From an uncultured Bacteroidia bacterium (GTDB taxonomy: Bacteria > Bacteroidota > Bacteroidia > Bacteroidales > F082): a DNA stretch of 32,167 nt. Location: NCBI GenBank assembly GCA_902783365.1, contig CACZQL010000084.1, positions 1-32,167 of the forward strand, written 5' to 3'. The notes under the pieces were generated by a model, which did not search any database, was not told the DNA's origin, and worked only from the letters and a program-made list of their open reading frames with translations. The position numbers and the translations under genes are program-made. Below are positions 31,487 through 32,167 of this stretch, one piece after another (positions within the stretch are counted from its first letter, which is position 1; every line of letters starts with the position of its first letter).

Positions 31487-32167
31487 TCATTCCTTCACCA
31501 GCTTGACGGTGCTCGTGCCTGTCTCCCCGGTGATACGGGTTACATAAACCCCTTGAACGAGACCGCTGAGATCGAGCTCAACACGGCCTTTTGTAACTTC
31601 GCCAAAGGCCACCTGCCGACCCATCAGGTCGAACACCACAACTTCCCCCTCGGAGATGTTGCTCGTGACCACAACCTTGCCGGTGGTGGGATTGGGATTG
31701 ACGTTCGCCGTGACCGTAGGCGTGTCATGAACGGCCAGGATGGACGCACCTACAAACACGTCATCGACATAAACACCATCCGCTCCGTTGGAAAACGCCT
31801 CAAAACCAATCTGATACTCCGTCGAGGCTTCGGGCAACACAAGGGTGACCGTCTCCCAATCTTCGGCGATGTCTGTGTAAGTGCCCAACATGGTCCATTC
31901 TTCCGAAGGAGAGGTGCGATAGCCCACAAACAGATAATCCACCTGGTTTGAAATCGCCCGCTGCTTGTGCTTGAACTCTAGAATTGGATTCGTGACCGAG
32001 GAAATGTCCAACGGCGCTGAAATGAGCATCGCGTCTTCGTTCAGCCAAATAAAGAACGCCGTGTTATTCAGGATAAGAATTCCGGGGTCCACCACCCATC
32101 CGCCATCGCCCGAGATGATGAGGTCCTGCCAGCATACAAACTCGTCGGAGGCCTCAAAGTCATCAAA
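31487..32167 (-). CDS. C-terminal part of a type IX-secreted protein with choice-of-anchor-J-like domain
   Basis: At least 226 codons; the frame is open at the right edge. The visible N-terminal part (FDDFEASDEFVCWQDLI, then LISAPLDISSVTNPILEFKHKQ, WTMLGTYTDIAEDWETVTLVLP, GVYVDDVFVG) is a jelly-roll of the choice-of-anchor-J/MAM-like kind common in secreted Bacteroidota adhesins and proteases. The last 70 residues are a type A Por-secretion sorting domain: VNPNPTTGKVVV, VVVFDLMGRQVAFG, LDLSGLVQGVYVTRI and a final KLVKE. The protein should be secreted by T9SS and attached to the surface. Which enzyme or adhesin it is lies outside the window. It converges with the phosphatase-dipeptidase gene. 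Confidence 0.88.
   Translation of the reverse strand, partial: FDDFEASDEFVCWQDLIISGDGGWVVDPGILILNNTAFFIWLNEDAMLISAPLDISSVTNPILEFKHKQRAISNQVDYLFVGYRTSPSEEWTMLGTYTDIAEDWETVTLVLPEASTEYQIGFEAFSNGADGVYVDDVFVGASILAVHDTPTVTANVNPNPTTGKVVVTSNISEGEVVVFDLMGRQVAFGEVTKGRVELDLSGLVQGVYVTRITGETGTSTVKLVKE

Overview
The window looks like a chromosomal segment of a Bacteroidota (Bacteroidales-type) bacterium. Evidence read from the sequence: a Por/type IX secretion C-terminal sorting domain at the right edge, Bacteroidota-style promoters (TAnnTTTG -7 boxes, one with a TTTG -33 box 20 bp upstream), lipoprotein signals, tightly packed ATGA-overlapping operons, and small Bacteroidales-type proteins such as a five-repeat 'beta-flower' protein. 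No rRNA, tRNA, CRISPR array, transposase or integrase was seen.

Layout. 1-3.9 kb: the end of a TrkH potassium transporter, then a reverse-strand operon (AbrB-like regulator, acyltransferase-3 membrane protein, AlkD-like DNA alkylation repair protein), a secreted repeat protein and a nitroreductase. 3.9-9.2 kb: a compact reverse-strand operon (LysM protein with a decayed lytic-transglycosylase domain, two SGNH hydrolase-like proteins, an MBOAT O-acyltransferase), best read as an envelope-polymer O-acetylation machine. 9.2-16.9 kb: MATE exporter, very large SWIM-SNF2 helicase, a small conserved protein, an ICMT/PEMT-type methyltransferase, a YqaA-like membrane protein and a SEC-C protein.

16.9-24.3 kb is visibly more AT-rich and accessory. 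It holds a restriction-modification-like operon (XRE controller, AIPR-family protein, C5 cytosine methyltransferase, unknown 198-aa protein) behind a 550-bp intergenic region with two near-identical 16-bp operator-like repeats. A Schlafen/AlbA_2 ATP-binding regulator, a repeat-bearing intergenic stretch and a membrane-anchored coiled-coil protein follow. There is no recognisable classical restriction endonuclease, so the effector would have to be the AIPR protein, the unknown protein, or absent. This is the best candidate for an undescribed system.

24.3-32.2 kb returns to core-like composition: PfkB sugar kinase and NUDIX hydrolase (overlapping genes), a lipoprotein alpha/beta hydrolase on the reverse strand, an ICMT-like membrane methyltransferase, a gluzincin lipoprotein peptidase, a Vsr-type mismatch endonuclease interrupted in frame by a small palindromic repeat, a rare-looking fusion of a class A acid phosphatase with a VanX-type D-Ala-D-Ala dipeptidase, and the end of a T9SS-secreted protein. 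A recurring theme is short repeats absorbed into genes or gene junctions (acyltransferase end, pfkB, vsr, and the stretch after the AlbA_2 gene).
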